From the NCBI GenBank assembly GCA_021014945.1, contig MU266813.1, positions 1-12,796 on the forward strand: DNA of 12,796 nt, written 5' to 3'. The translations under genes were made by a program, and so were the position numbers. This document shows, piece after piece, positions 1-8,692 of the stretch (position 1 is the first letter of the stretch; the number at the start of each line of letters is the position of its first letter). A model generated the notes under the pieces. It saw nothing but the letters and a program-made list of their open reading frames with translations, had not been told where the DNA came from and ran no database searches. This DNA is from Leucogyrophana mollusca (Eukaryota; Basidiomycota; Agaricomycetes; Boletales).

Positions 1-1970
1 CGGAGACTTTCCAAGATGCTGTATCCGGTGCAGGTAGCATTGCAGAAGCTATCGACGATTTTGGGGCGCTACCGTCTGTTAGGATCGTCCTCACCACTCG
101 GAACACAAGAGTATCAACGAACCTGCGCCGCACCATTATCGACGTCCCTGTGTTGGATCCGGGTGCCGCACGCGAAACATTCACACAGATCTATCGGACC
201 AATGGCTCTCCAGCCATTATCGACAAGCTTTTAAAGGATTTGGACTTTCATGCGCTGTCGATCAATCTACTCGCTCACGTAGCCACGGAGAATCGGTGGA
301 CCCTCGATCAGCTTATAAATTCATGGGAGAAACAGCAGACTCGCTTGTTGGAAGTTGGTGATGGAAAGCTTCAGAGCTTATCTGTCACTATTGAGCTGTC
401 GTTGGGATCCTCGTCAATTATGCAGCTGGGGAACGACGCTAGGCATGTCATGCAGATCGTGGCATTCCTCCCTCAGGGAATCAACGAGAAGAACCTGGAG
501 GGTTTATTTCCGACTGTACCAAACATACGCTTCATCATAGACGCACTCTGCCGACTCTCGCTCGTGTACCGCAAGGCCGAAGCTTATGCAATGCTTTCTC
601 CGATTCGCATTCACATATCGAACACTCACCAGGCCCGGGACACACACCCTCTCGACTTGACACACGTCAGAAATCGCTATTACGCACAGCTCTACGATGA
701 TGGAGCTTGGATCACAACAGAAGATGCAAATGTGGAGCGATTAATTGTTCATGATATTTCTCGAGCTACCACCGAAGACATGGCATCCACCTACCAAGCT
801 TGTTCGCACTTCCTCTGGCTGCTTACGCTGCACAAACCACGCCCCACTTCCTTGCGCACAACAATCCTGGGTGAACCTGACCGCACCTTCCATCTTGTCG
901 ACAAAGAGGCGTCGTTGTGCGTTTACCGCCTCGGGTGGCTCGCAAATGCGCTCAATGACCACAGAGAGGCCATCAACCTATTCACCACTGCCAAATGTCT
1001 CTTCGCCCACTACCAGAACCACGAAATGACCGCACGCTGCCTCGAGCAAGTAGCGTACCAGTACTCAGTCTTGGGCAATGTCTCAGCTGCCGAGCAAACG
1101 TTGCAAGAAGCTTTGAATCTGAGACGGGAATATCATATTCTCGGCCCATATGATGAAGCTCGAATCAACCTGCGCCTTGGTAATGCCATGATGTACAAAG
1201 GGCGGCTCCAAGAAGCTCTGATCCTGCTTACAAGTGCTCGGGAATACTTTGATAGCACCGGTGACACCAGTGACATTGCCTGGGCTGCGGGCCGTCAGGG
1301 GGAAGCGGAGTGGTATTCCGGGAACTATGCGGCTGCGAGGCAACACTTTGAAACCCGATTAGCTCCTGCCACCCGCACGAACGACACTTTTTGGCGTGTA
1401 TGGAGCCTTATGCAGCTGGCGAGAGCCGAAACGCGAGACGGGAACTACATGGAAGCACGCAAGCTCCTAGAGGAGGCCTTCGCCCTTGCATCGAAGGGGA
1501 GCGACGTTGATTTTACCTGCCAAGTGCTGTGGGAACAAGCAGCGCTCGCTAGTGATCTAGGGGATTTCGACCGCGCCAGGGTCATCTTGACGCGTGCTTT
1601 CGGTGAAATGACAGCACACGGGTGGCAATCAGCCAACACAATAGCGATGACGAATGACTGCTCCGCACGCAACGAGTTGTTTGCGGGAGACTACAAGAAG
1701 GCTAGGGAGCTGCTTGCAGTGGTGGTGGATTCATACGATGAAACATCCGATATCGACCTTCAAACCCGTAGCGCTAGGGCTCTCGGGGAGATTGCGCTCT
1801 TGGAGGGGGACATTGCTGGTGCGAGAAACTGGTTTACCAGAGCCAAGGCACTGTGCGATGCAACGGGGAGACATCCTGACTTTCTGTACATTACGAACGA
1901 ATATGCCCGGCTGAAGGAGGAACATACCGGGTGGAGGTTATTTCTGGAGGGACGTCTTCTATCCGGCTAA
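1..1970 (+). CDS. NLR-like STAND protein, NB-ARC/TPR type, copy 1 (5' truncated by window edge)
   Basis: The frame is open from position 3 to a TAA at 1968-1970, with no start inside the window. The first visible residues (ETFQDA) match residues 303-308 of the complete copy at 8693-11813, so about 300 residues, including the P-loop and Walker B, lie to the left. Visible NB-ARC parts are the sensor strand VLTTRN (87-104; Arg codon 99-101), the GxP/GLPL-equivalent DFHALSI (from 243) and MLSPIR (591-608) at the position of the plant MHD motif. From about 960 to the end are roughly seven TPR-like helical pairs, with motifs such as EAINLF, GNYAAARQHFE, GDFDRARVIL and GDIAGARNWF. Likely role: a cytosolic NTP-dependent receptor that senses ligands through TPRs, as inferred for fungal NLRs. 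It aligns without gaps to copy 2, with no internal stop or frameshift, so it is probably functional. The GTG at 150 is an internal Val codon, not a start. Confidence 0.9.
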   Translation, partial: ETFQDAVSGAGSIAEAIDDFGALPSVRIVLTTRNTRVSTNLRRTIIDVPVLDPGAARETFTQIYRTNGSPAIIDKLLKDLDFHALSINLLAHVATENRWTLDQLINSWEKQQTRLLEVGDGKLQSLSVTIELSLGSSSIMQLGNDARHVMQIVAFLPQGINEKNLEGLFPTVPNIRFIIDALCRLSLVYRKAEAYAMLSPIRIHISNTHQARDTHPLDLTHVRNRYYAQLYDDGAWITTEDANVERLIVHDISRATTEDMASTYQACSHFLWLLTLHKPRPTSLRTTILGEPDRTFHLVDKEASLCVYRLGWLANALNDHREAINLFTTAKCLFAHYQNHEMTARCLEQVAYQYSVLGNVSAAEQTLQEALNLRREYHILGPYDEARINLRLGNAMMYKGRLQEALILLTSAREYFDSTGDTSDIAWAAGRQGEAEWYSGNYAAARQHFETRLAPATRTNDTFWRVWSLMQLARAETRDGNYMEARKLLEEAFALASKGSDVDFTCQVLWEQAALASDLGDFDRARVILTRAFGEMTAHGWQSANTIAMTNDCSARNELFAGDYKKARELLAVVVDSYDETSDIDLQTRSARALGEIALLEGDIAGARNWFTRAKALCDATGRHPDFLYITNEYARLKEEHTGWRLFLEGRLLSG

Positions 1971-2222
1971 GCTTGTTTCTGATACTACACAAGCCTTATT
2001 TACACAATATACCCTTACTGTACAGTGGCATCACTAGATCGACCTATGTTCGTGGCACGCAATTGTATCTATTCTCTGTGTCGTGCATCCACATCTCTAG
2101 AAAAGCGAGGTGCTTATTCATTCACAAGGGTCGGGGGTGGGCGGGTGATTCGACCAGGGTAATGGGTCGCTTGACAAGTACTACAAGCAAAGGAAGACGT
2201 TTGCATGGCGAATTTAGCCGAA
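1971..2222 (+). other. Conserved 3' flank / probable 3' UTR of NLR copy 1
   Basis: This non-coding sequence after the stop is well conserved with 11814-11990, including TTATTTACACAAT, TCACTAGATC, CCTATGTTCGTGGCACGCA and CTAGAAAAGCGAGGT. A short open frame at 1931-2422 overlaps it, but it mixes the gene's 3' end with UTR and is not conserved as protein, so I do not call it a gene. Confidence 0.6.
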
Positions 2223-2307
2223 GCAGACCCCTACATAAGACACAGAAAGTAAATCCTCAACGAACACCAGCCGCGCATTTCGCCGAAACCATACTCGAAT
2301 CCTCGCC

Positions 2308-4099
2308 TCACGACACCGCAGCGATGGAAGCTTTGGAGATAGTCACATCCGCCAGCACAGCTGGGCACTTCGCAAGCCTCTCCGAGTTTCCTTTGAGCTC
2401 CTTCCTTCCATACTGCTTGTGAACCCGACCTCTCGACTACCACACTAATCTCGCCCCCCTTGCGCAGTTCCAGCCACGAACCCATAATCCCCAGACAGCC
2501 TACGCGTAAATCCCTCACACATACGCTTTCCAGTTGGTCCCACGCCTCCCAAGTCGCGTCGTTCAGTACCGCCGCAAGAGCCTGCATATCCGATCTGCCC
2601 AAATCAACATGCATGGCATTCGTTTACAGTCAATAATGTCTCGAGGCGAAATGAGATGCGAAGCTCTTGGCGCAGGGTCGAAATCGTCGAGGAAGCTACC
2701 CTCCGCACCGCATGATTCAAAGATCTCCGCCACTGCGATGAGGTAGACCGATGCCGTCGACCACGTCGTAGCACCCCGTGTCTTCGTCGAAGAGGTGGAG
2801 GAAACCTTGCCCAGTCTGATGGCATTCACGCGCAGATGTCCAGAGACCAATCCCAGCGCGCAAGGTTACATGCCCGACATCCAGTCTGTACTAGGGAAGC
2901 TTTAGCAGCGGAGACCAGATAGCCAATGGATTGGCGAGGTTGAGGATCTGGTGACGTGGTTGGATTGCTGCGGAAAGGGTGGCCCGTAAATTCGTCGATA
3001 CCAAGGACGCTGTATAAAGTGACTCTGCGCCCCGGTGTTGTTGTATGTACCGCGGGACGACGGATCGGGATGTAAGCCAATATTCCGTACTCTATCAGAA
3101 TATGAAAACTATTGACGTGGTTGAAGTATGACGCCATCATGGCTGTTGGGGAACATGGAGCTATTGCATCGAGACGACCTCGTTTGACAAGGTCATGGAT
3201 AAACACCGCGCGATCGCCTTGAACACAACGTATCTCGACGCAAATCCTGATCATGAGTGTCCCGTGCAGCGGCGAGGCTCGATGATTGTCTACAATGTGA
3301 AGGCAGACACGCGCACTTCGATCAATTCGCCTTGAACGACAACAGGAACCATATCCTGGGAGGTATCCATCGAAGATGGAACGCTTGCCGTCGACGCCGA
3401 GTACCGACGTGACAGCGTGCGGGTAGCAGCGCGGCTTATACGTGGGATTGCGACACGGCTTGTACGCGGGGTTGCCGCGTTCGACAAGGGCAGGTACGCC
3501 TGTGTGGGAGTACCTCCCGTTTGCGCGCCACATAATGGAGAGCTTTGAGTTCGGGTGGGTGCTAGAGAAGGACGCGGGCTCAGTTGGAGGAAGGCTAGGG
3601 ACGAGGCTCGAGTGGGTGACGTTGTGGCGACGAGTATGATACTTCATTATTCGAGCGTGCACCACAGCCCAAGTCACCGAAACACAACCGTGGCCTCGAA
3701 ACCCACGAAGACCATAGGACAGAAAGGCCTTCGACAAACAGCCTTCTTCCCACGCGCACCCGCCAGGCGCGGTGCGCTGGTGCATAGAGTGACGCGTTGA
3801 TCGATAATTCCTACGCATGCATGGATGTGGGGCGGGTGAGACGGATGCTGGATATGCGAAAGGAAAAGTGTGCTAATCCAGATGGCGATAGCAGCGAGGA
3901 GTAAGGGGTGCTCAGGGGGGAGGAGAGGATGCGCTCCAGTGGGGGGACGGACGCGAGGGGGCGAGAGCTTATAGTACCCGCTCTCAGGGTAAGGTGTGCG
4001 GTGCTAGAGTTCGGATTCGGAGGGGCGTTTGATCGGATCGTACGCGCTTGTATGGTAGACTTCGGACGGAAGCGACGGGAGAGCGTATGACTTCTTGCG
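2308..4099 (-). pseudogene. Broken, unrecognised minus-strand gene with one membrane segment
   Basis: Reading the minus strand from about 4099 downward, one frame gives protein-like sequence: SEVYHTSAYDPIKRPSESEL, a TAG at 4006-4004, then HRTPYPESGYYKLSPP, and a hydrophobic helix LLLAAIAIWISTLFL (about 3906-3857) that would be a membrane anchor. Coding-like sequence continues in shifting frames: LSIMWRANGRYSHTGVPAL, VVVQGELIEVRVSAFTL (ending at a TAG at 3292-3290), then a second frame from about 3290 to 2990. The first frame then returns with NLANPLAIWSPLLKLP, a TAG at 2893-2891, GFLHLFDEDTGCYDVVDGIG, and later MGSWLELRKGGEISVVVE. It ends near a TGA at 2310-2308. Stops and frame changes suggest a decayed gene for a single-pass membrane protein. 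Some gaps could be introns, so an intact multi-exon gene is not excluded. I do not recognise the family. Confidence 0.35.
3432..3479 (-). repeat. 24-nt tandem repeat, two units
   Basis: The units 3432-3455 and 3456-3479 are imperfect copies (plus-strand consensus CGGCTTRTACGYGGGRTTGC). On the minus strand they encode NPAYKPCR then NPTYKPRC, a whole-codon repeat inside the proposed minus-strand pseudogene. This supports past coding on that strand. Confidence 0.6.
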
Positions 4100-4924
4100 T
4101 ACGGATCTAGCTCATGTGCATAGCGCTTCGTCATGTGTCGCGTCGCGGTCACACTTATGGCGAGAAGCGACGAGGCGGCGGCGAGGGGCGAAATTTGTTG
4201 CATGGGTCCAAGCGCACCCGCAGCTCGAGGGGACGTCGTCAAGTGGAGCGTCGAGGGCATCAGCGTGATCGACCGCCACCTTGTCCGCACCAGCAACCGC
4301 ACAAGGAATCATCAACCGTCACACCCCGCGATTGAAGGAAGAGCCGCTCTGTCCACACAGCAGCCCGCGTGAGCAAGTTACGCTGATGGTAGGCGGAACA
4401 GTGGTGGACCGGAGGCGAGCCTGAGTGCGGTGTCAGCGAAGGGAGTGGTGTGGTAAATTTACTCACGTGCGGCGTCCTGTGAGATGATCATGAACGACCA
4501 TGATCAGCTTGAACTTCTATGCCCACTCACCTTGCAGCCCAAGCATCCAAACACCTCTCTGGCAGTCTTCCAACCCAGCCATCCCCATAGTAAGCTGAGT
4601 GTAGAGTTGGGGGTGTATGGCGTGTGGGTTAAGCTGTTGGTGAAGTTGTTGTCGTATGGGGGAGACGATAGCCAGGCAAGGCCAAAATTCAAAATTCAGA
4701 TGTAAGTTTTACATAACCTCCTCGTCCACCTCCCACCATTCTCCCCGTCGTCGAGCCCTCCCTATCAATTATTGTGTATGCTTGTCGATGTGGAGATAAA
4801 CGTCTGGCACTCCCTTTGACACGTATTATGTATCCAGGGCATCCATTGCGTTTGGGGTGTGCGAGGTCCCCTCTTGCACTCCCGTCTCAGACTCCCTGCA
4901 CCGTCCGGCCAGCCACTCATCCCC
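4100..4924. other. No gene supported; possible leading exons of the minus-strand pseudogene
   Basis: On the minus strand there are coding-like fragments (for example GADKVAVDHADALDAPLDDV near 4290-4230 and GWLGWKTAREVFGCLGC near 4590-4540). There are also donor/acceptor-like sequences: GTGAGT reading from 4532 and from 4467, and CACAG before 4475. I could not join them into one convincing open frame. An 8-bp inverted repeat sits at 4485-4506. Confidence 0.3.
4485..4506. repeat. Short inverted repeat TGATCATG / CATGATCA
   Basis: The 8-bp arms at 4485-4492 and 4499-4506 are separated by AACGAC. Each arm contains the palindrome TGATCA. It could form a small hairpin or bind a dimeric protein. 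It may also be chance, and nothing nearby gives it a function. Confidence 0.4.
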
Positions 4925-5790
4925 ATGTCCACCTCACCAGTCTCCCTCGCATCGACCCCACCGTTACCCTCCGCCGAAAGAATCTGACAGACCACAGTAC
5001 TGTACAAGGACACTGAATGGGCACATCAAGCTTGCGTCACGCATTGTCGACACTTCCGATGGCCACTACCTCGTCAGCGGCTTTCAGGACAAAATCCGTA
5101 TTTGGAACGTCCATACGGGTGAAACTGTCGGCTCGCCACTTGAAGGGCACAGCGACTGCATTGGGTCTCATGAGGTTGCTGTGGGCATCGGGAAATAATG
5201 GGTCAAGCAGTCCGACTTGCATTCTTGACATATCCTCCCCTTTTCACAATGACGTTGGGGCCCCGTGGCCAGGTCGCGGTCACCGCCTTACACCTCCCCA
5301 GGTGGTGGTCGTGTTTTAGCCGTTTTCAACAGAACCATCGTCCGCATCTAGGACATTGGAGGAGGGAAATTAGCAGTAGACCAGTCAAGTGCGGTGGACA
5401 TACCATGTCGATCATCTGGTTGACAGATGGGCAAAAATTTGCGACCGTATCGGAGAACGACTATACTGTGGTTGTATGGGATGCTGTGACCGTACAGCTC
5501 GTGGCGGAACCTTTCCGGTTGGAAGGCTCCTACTGTCTGGAAGCTGTCTCGTGACTGACAACAAATTATACGCGGAGAAAGGACGGAAATATTTGGATCG
5601 TGGACACGCGAGATGGACACCACACCTTGGGACCTTTGGTAGGACATAAAAACCCAGTTCGCAGTTTGCGTTGCCACCCGACGGGAGGATGTTTGCCGGT
5701 AGCGCACTCTGCTCTTCTATTCGCATTTGGGACGCCAATATCGGCGAATGCGTCGCTGATCCCCTTGGGCCCATTATCTCCCATTCCTTA
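4925..5790 (+). pseudogene. Decayed WD40-repeat gene
   Basis: Five WD40 blade ends occur in order: DKIRIWNVHTGE (about 5090-5125), RTIVRI*DIGGG (about 5325-5366), DYTVVVWDAVT (about 5459-5491), GNIWIVDTRDG (about 5585-5617) and SSIRIWDANIGE (about 5713-5748). Inter-blade motifs are also visible: RTLNGH, GSPLEGHSD, GPLVGHKNPVRS. The pieces lie in three plus-strand frames. In the second blade the signature Trp codon is TAG (5349-5351), and the frame changes near 5680, in mid-blade. The ATG at 4925 opens only 20 codons before a TGA at 4985. WD40 proteins are beta-propeller scaffolds, and in fungi they often form the sensor half of STAND receptors. No NACHT or NB-ARC part is visible upstream. Some frame changes could be introns, but the stop at Trp and the mid-blade shift favour a pseudogene. 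Confidence 0.65.
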
Positions 5791-6910
5791 GTTTCCGCTT
5801 ATCGCAAGTCACCTTGACGCGCTCCACCATTGACGCCATGGGTAGGCGCCCTCAACCTGCACGCTCAACTCGTCCGTTCTTGCTTTCGCCTCGCAAGAGG
5901 CCACTCTAGATGCCCACTTGCCGTAGGCGATATCTCGTCCAAAAATATCCTTTGGAGTGGAATAGATGAATGTTACAACCTAACGAGTCGCTTCCTTACG
6001 ATTGAGTCTGCTGACACTTTGGTTCGCGAGTTCAGTTCATTGCGCCGTCAAGCTGACCACCACACGTCCAGTTATCCTACCCTGGTAGCCCCGTCGCAAT
6101 CACACATGCTTTCGCCATCGTAACTTCAAGCTGTTACCACGCCTTTGTGCGACTGCTCACGATCGTCACCGCGTTCTTTCACCACTGACTCGTGTTCGGA
6201 CCCCCTGGCACAATCTATCCACGGGACAAAGCCCCGATGCTGCTGGTGTGAAATACGGGAAATTATTGCTAGCTGTAGGAGACGGTGCCTCAAAGGTGGG
6301 CGGACATCCATCCACGAGTCATGTCATGATCTCTTAATACTGATAGGATCTCTTTCTATGTCAGAGTTTCGCGCATCCTCGCTGGAGTGGCAAGCCGCCC
6401 ACCTGCCACGCTCTCAGGTCTGGTGTTCTAAATCAACTGGAGTACAAGCACAGCGAGGAGGGTTTGCACACGCACCTCGCCGCGAGATTCATCACTCCTC
6501 GACGCAAGCCATCCACACGTTTGGAACATATTGACATCGCTAGGCTAATTGTCCCCCACGGATACAGGCTACTATATCTCCCGCACGCACTCAAGGGCTA
6601 GTCACTTGATCATTTGGATGACTTGATTCTCGACGTGGGATTGTCGTCTGTCCGCCTCATGTCGAATCCATCGAATGATCTCTCCCCAGCAACCCGCGAT
6701 CCTATCGTATCCACTGGGTGCACCGAAGGTCAGGGTACCACCAATGAGCACACCAAAGAGTGGGGCACCACCTTTTGCGGGTTAGAGCCAGCCCAGGCAT
6801 CAGAGTCCAGCTCATACCTATTTCTCTCGTCGGATAGGCTGACAGAACAGATGCACTCGCTCCAGGCCACATCGACAAGACCCGATACCAACAATCATCA
6901 GCAGGCTGTG
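5791..6910. other. Intergenic, nothing recognised
   Basis: Plus-strand frames at 5830-6123, 6145-6534 and 6614-6919 have no recognisable domain, repeat or consistent coding character. The first part may be further eroded WD40 gene sequence, but I see no blade motif. No tRNA, rRNA or mobile-element signature was seen. Confidence 0.4.
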
Positions 6911-8060
6911 AACACGTAAACGAAACATATCCCCACCCTCACACTTCCCTCTCCTTCCACAGGGGATCTCCCACACGGCTTTAGGCACGGCTTCGCGCAA
7001 GCAAAGATGGTCGTCAGGCAACCGGAAGCGTGCCTCCGCCAGCCGCCGCTGATGTGGCGCTCGGAGAGCCGGTGAGGTTTGTATGCAGTCAATACATGGG
7101 CTCGTTTGATCTTGATCATACATTCCCCGTCGTGACTGTATGCGGCGCCTCGAGACCGGGGCGGCCCAGGCTACCGCGCCGCAACGCTGCGAGGGACGCC
7201 AGCTCGGACACGGAGGCTGAAGACAGTGATGCGGAGACACTTGCGGTAGGCATGTCGAGCCCGCGTCGCTGTGGTATATAGTCATTTCGATTTTTATCCT
7301 CGGGTCTGGTCTCGCGAAACGAAAATCGTGCAGCCAGCCCTTCACTCCGCGTCCCCGATCCCAGCCTGGAGCGAGGAGGTTTTCACCCGGGTTTACTTGG
7401 GAGAAATCGGGCAGTGGGAAGTCACTGGGATTGAGAGTCGTGCATACAACACGCACTTTAAGCCACCTGTTCTGTTTGTATCGGGGGGCAGCAGAGCATA
7501 CTGCTGGCGACCTACATGCTGGCGATAATCGATTTTGGTGGGTGACTCAAATAACAGAGGGTCGGAGGTGGGTAAAAGACGTACGGGTACGACAGTGAAT
7601 GGCAACGGAATACCGGAATGGAGCTGAAACGGAACGATGATCACATGGCCATTATGTTGGCAGGACAGGGTGAAAGGCAATGGTAGCAAGCAGGAGCGAG
7701 GCGTATGGCGGTAGTGGATTATAGATGATACACAGTTGAGCAATGGTACGAGATGAGATGGGCCGAGGGACGCTACCAGGCGCCGCCCTCTGCGTGAAGC
7801 ACGCCCTCAACCGTATGGATTTTCCTTCATCTCCGGGATGGCGGGGCTTCTGGTGACGGTTCAGAAGTGGATATTTAGTGGTGGCGAAGGTGGGGTTGAG
7901 GAGGGTGGGCACGAATAGCGCGTTTTCAGTGGAGTGGAACGCTTGTCCGTGGGGAAAAGGCATTATCGGCGGGATAGCCCCGGTGAGCGGGTGGCCTTCA
8001 GGGCACGGGTATGACGATAGTAGGAGCCGGAGCGAGTGTACCAGCAGTGGACCTGGCCGA
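6911..8060. other. Coding-like on both strands, no gene resolved
   Basis: On the plus strand, 7030-7281 encodes a basic then acidic/serine stretch (RRNAARDASSDTEAEDSDAE), which looks like a disordered nuclear-protein segment. It stops at the TAG of 7279-7281, and sequence in another frame follows. On the minus strand, 7393-7743 and 7652-7963 give protein-like but mutually out-of-frame pieces. No domain is recognisable and no start or splice model holds. It may hold remnants of one or two genes. Confidence 0.25.
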
Positions 8061-8692
8061 CGGCGAGGGTGGTAGGAGCACAGGGAGAGGCGCAGTGCGG
8101 TGGCAGTGCGGTGGGGTTCGTGTTGTGCGCACGGTTCTGCGTGATCTAAACGAGTGTCAACTTCGATCCCCAGCTCCCCCGGTTTACAGTAAATTACTCA
8201 CTCGTCGTCTTCCTGAACAGGTTATTCGACCACTTACATCTCTTTCTCTTCGGATGTCCTGTCGTTGAACCTTGAGGCTTGGATGGTTAGTCAGGTTTAC
8301 CATATGCCCTGCGAGAGGTAAGCACGATTTCATTCGTTATCGATCCTTGTGGGCACTTCATCCGTACAATATCTCGGCTTTACTCCAAGTGGTTCTCATC
8401 TTCTATCTAGTGCAATTGTTGGTGTCGGGACGTTCGGCTAGCACTTATGCGTGACATTCATGATTCTTGCTGCCATCTTCCGTCTAGCTTACCCGCCGTG
8501 GGGTCGACGCTGCTGCAAAAAATGATGTGCACCTCATACAAACTCGTTCTGCGAGGGATGATTGCATGACAAAAATAGAGGTCATAGCATGGAGGTACGT
8601 TTTCGTCCTTTCCCATCAGCATTGCCTTACCCTTCTTGGATGCTTCGTGCACATCGCAGGGCCTCTTCCTCGTTTGCCACCCAAGCGCAAAC
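8060..8692 (+). promoter_or_regulatory. Upstream region of NLR copy 2
   Basis: No gene is supported here. The stretch should hold the promoter and 5' leader of the gene starting at 8693. Pyrimidine-rich runs occur near 8238-8255 and 8600-8640, as is common near fungal transcription starts. There is no clear TATA box close to the start, and no binding site is strong enough to name. Confidence 0.4.
8589..8659 (+). promoter_or_regulatory. Possible mini-exon (ATGGAG) and leader intron upstream of NLR copy 2
   Basis: ATGGAG at 8589-8594 is followed by a GTACGT donor at 8595, a pyrimidine-rich stretch and a CAG acceptor ending at 8659. Splicing joins ATG GAG in frame to 8660-8692 and then to the ATG at 8693, adding the 13 residues MEGLFLVCHPSAN. 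This is either a leader intron in the 5' UTR or a second, longer N-terminus. The downstream ATG gives the more usual-looking start, so I kept that for the CDS. Confidence 0.4.

Larger units (their letters stand above)
1..2222 (+). repeat. Direct segmental duplication, copy 1 (partner 9844-12186)
   Basis: The coding part and the first ~150 nt after the stop align to the second copy at a constant offset of 9843 nt. Farther downstream the alignment resumes after an indel, for example GACAAGTACTACAAG here against GACAAGCATTACAAG at 12138. It fades at GCGAATTTAGCCGAA (to about 2222). The left end of the duplication is outside the window. Confidence 0.85.

Noticed and set aside
150..1970. GTG at 150 as the start of NLR copy 1
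   Set aside because: The frame is open upstream to position 3, and those residues match internal NB-ARC sequence of copy 2. Nuclear fungal genes rarely start at GTG.
4485..4506. Inverted repeat as a mobile-element terminus or target
   Set aside because: The arms are only 8 bp, no partner terminus or target duplication is visible, and no transposase is nearby.
6818..7456. 212-codon minus-strand open frame
   Set aside because: It has no recognisable domain, a Cys/Arg-rich composition typical of chance frames, and competes with coding-like sequence on the other strand.
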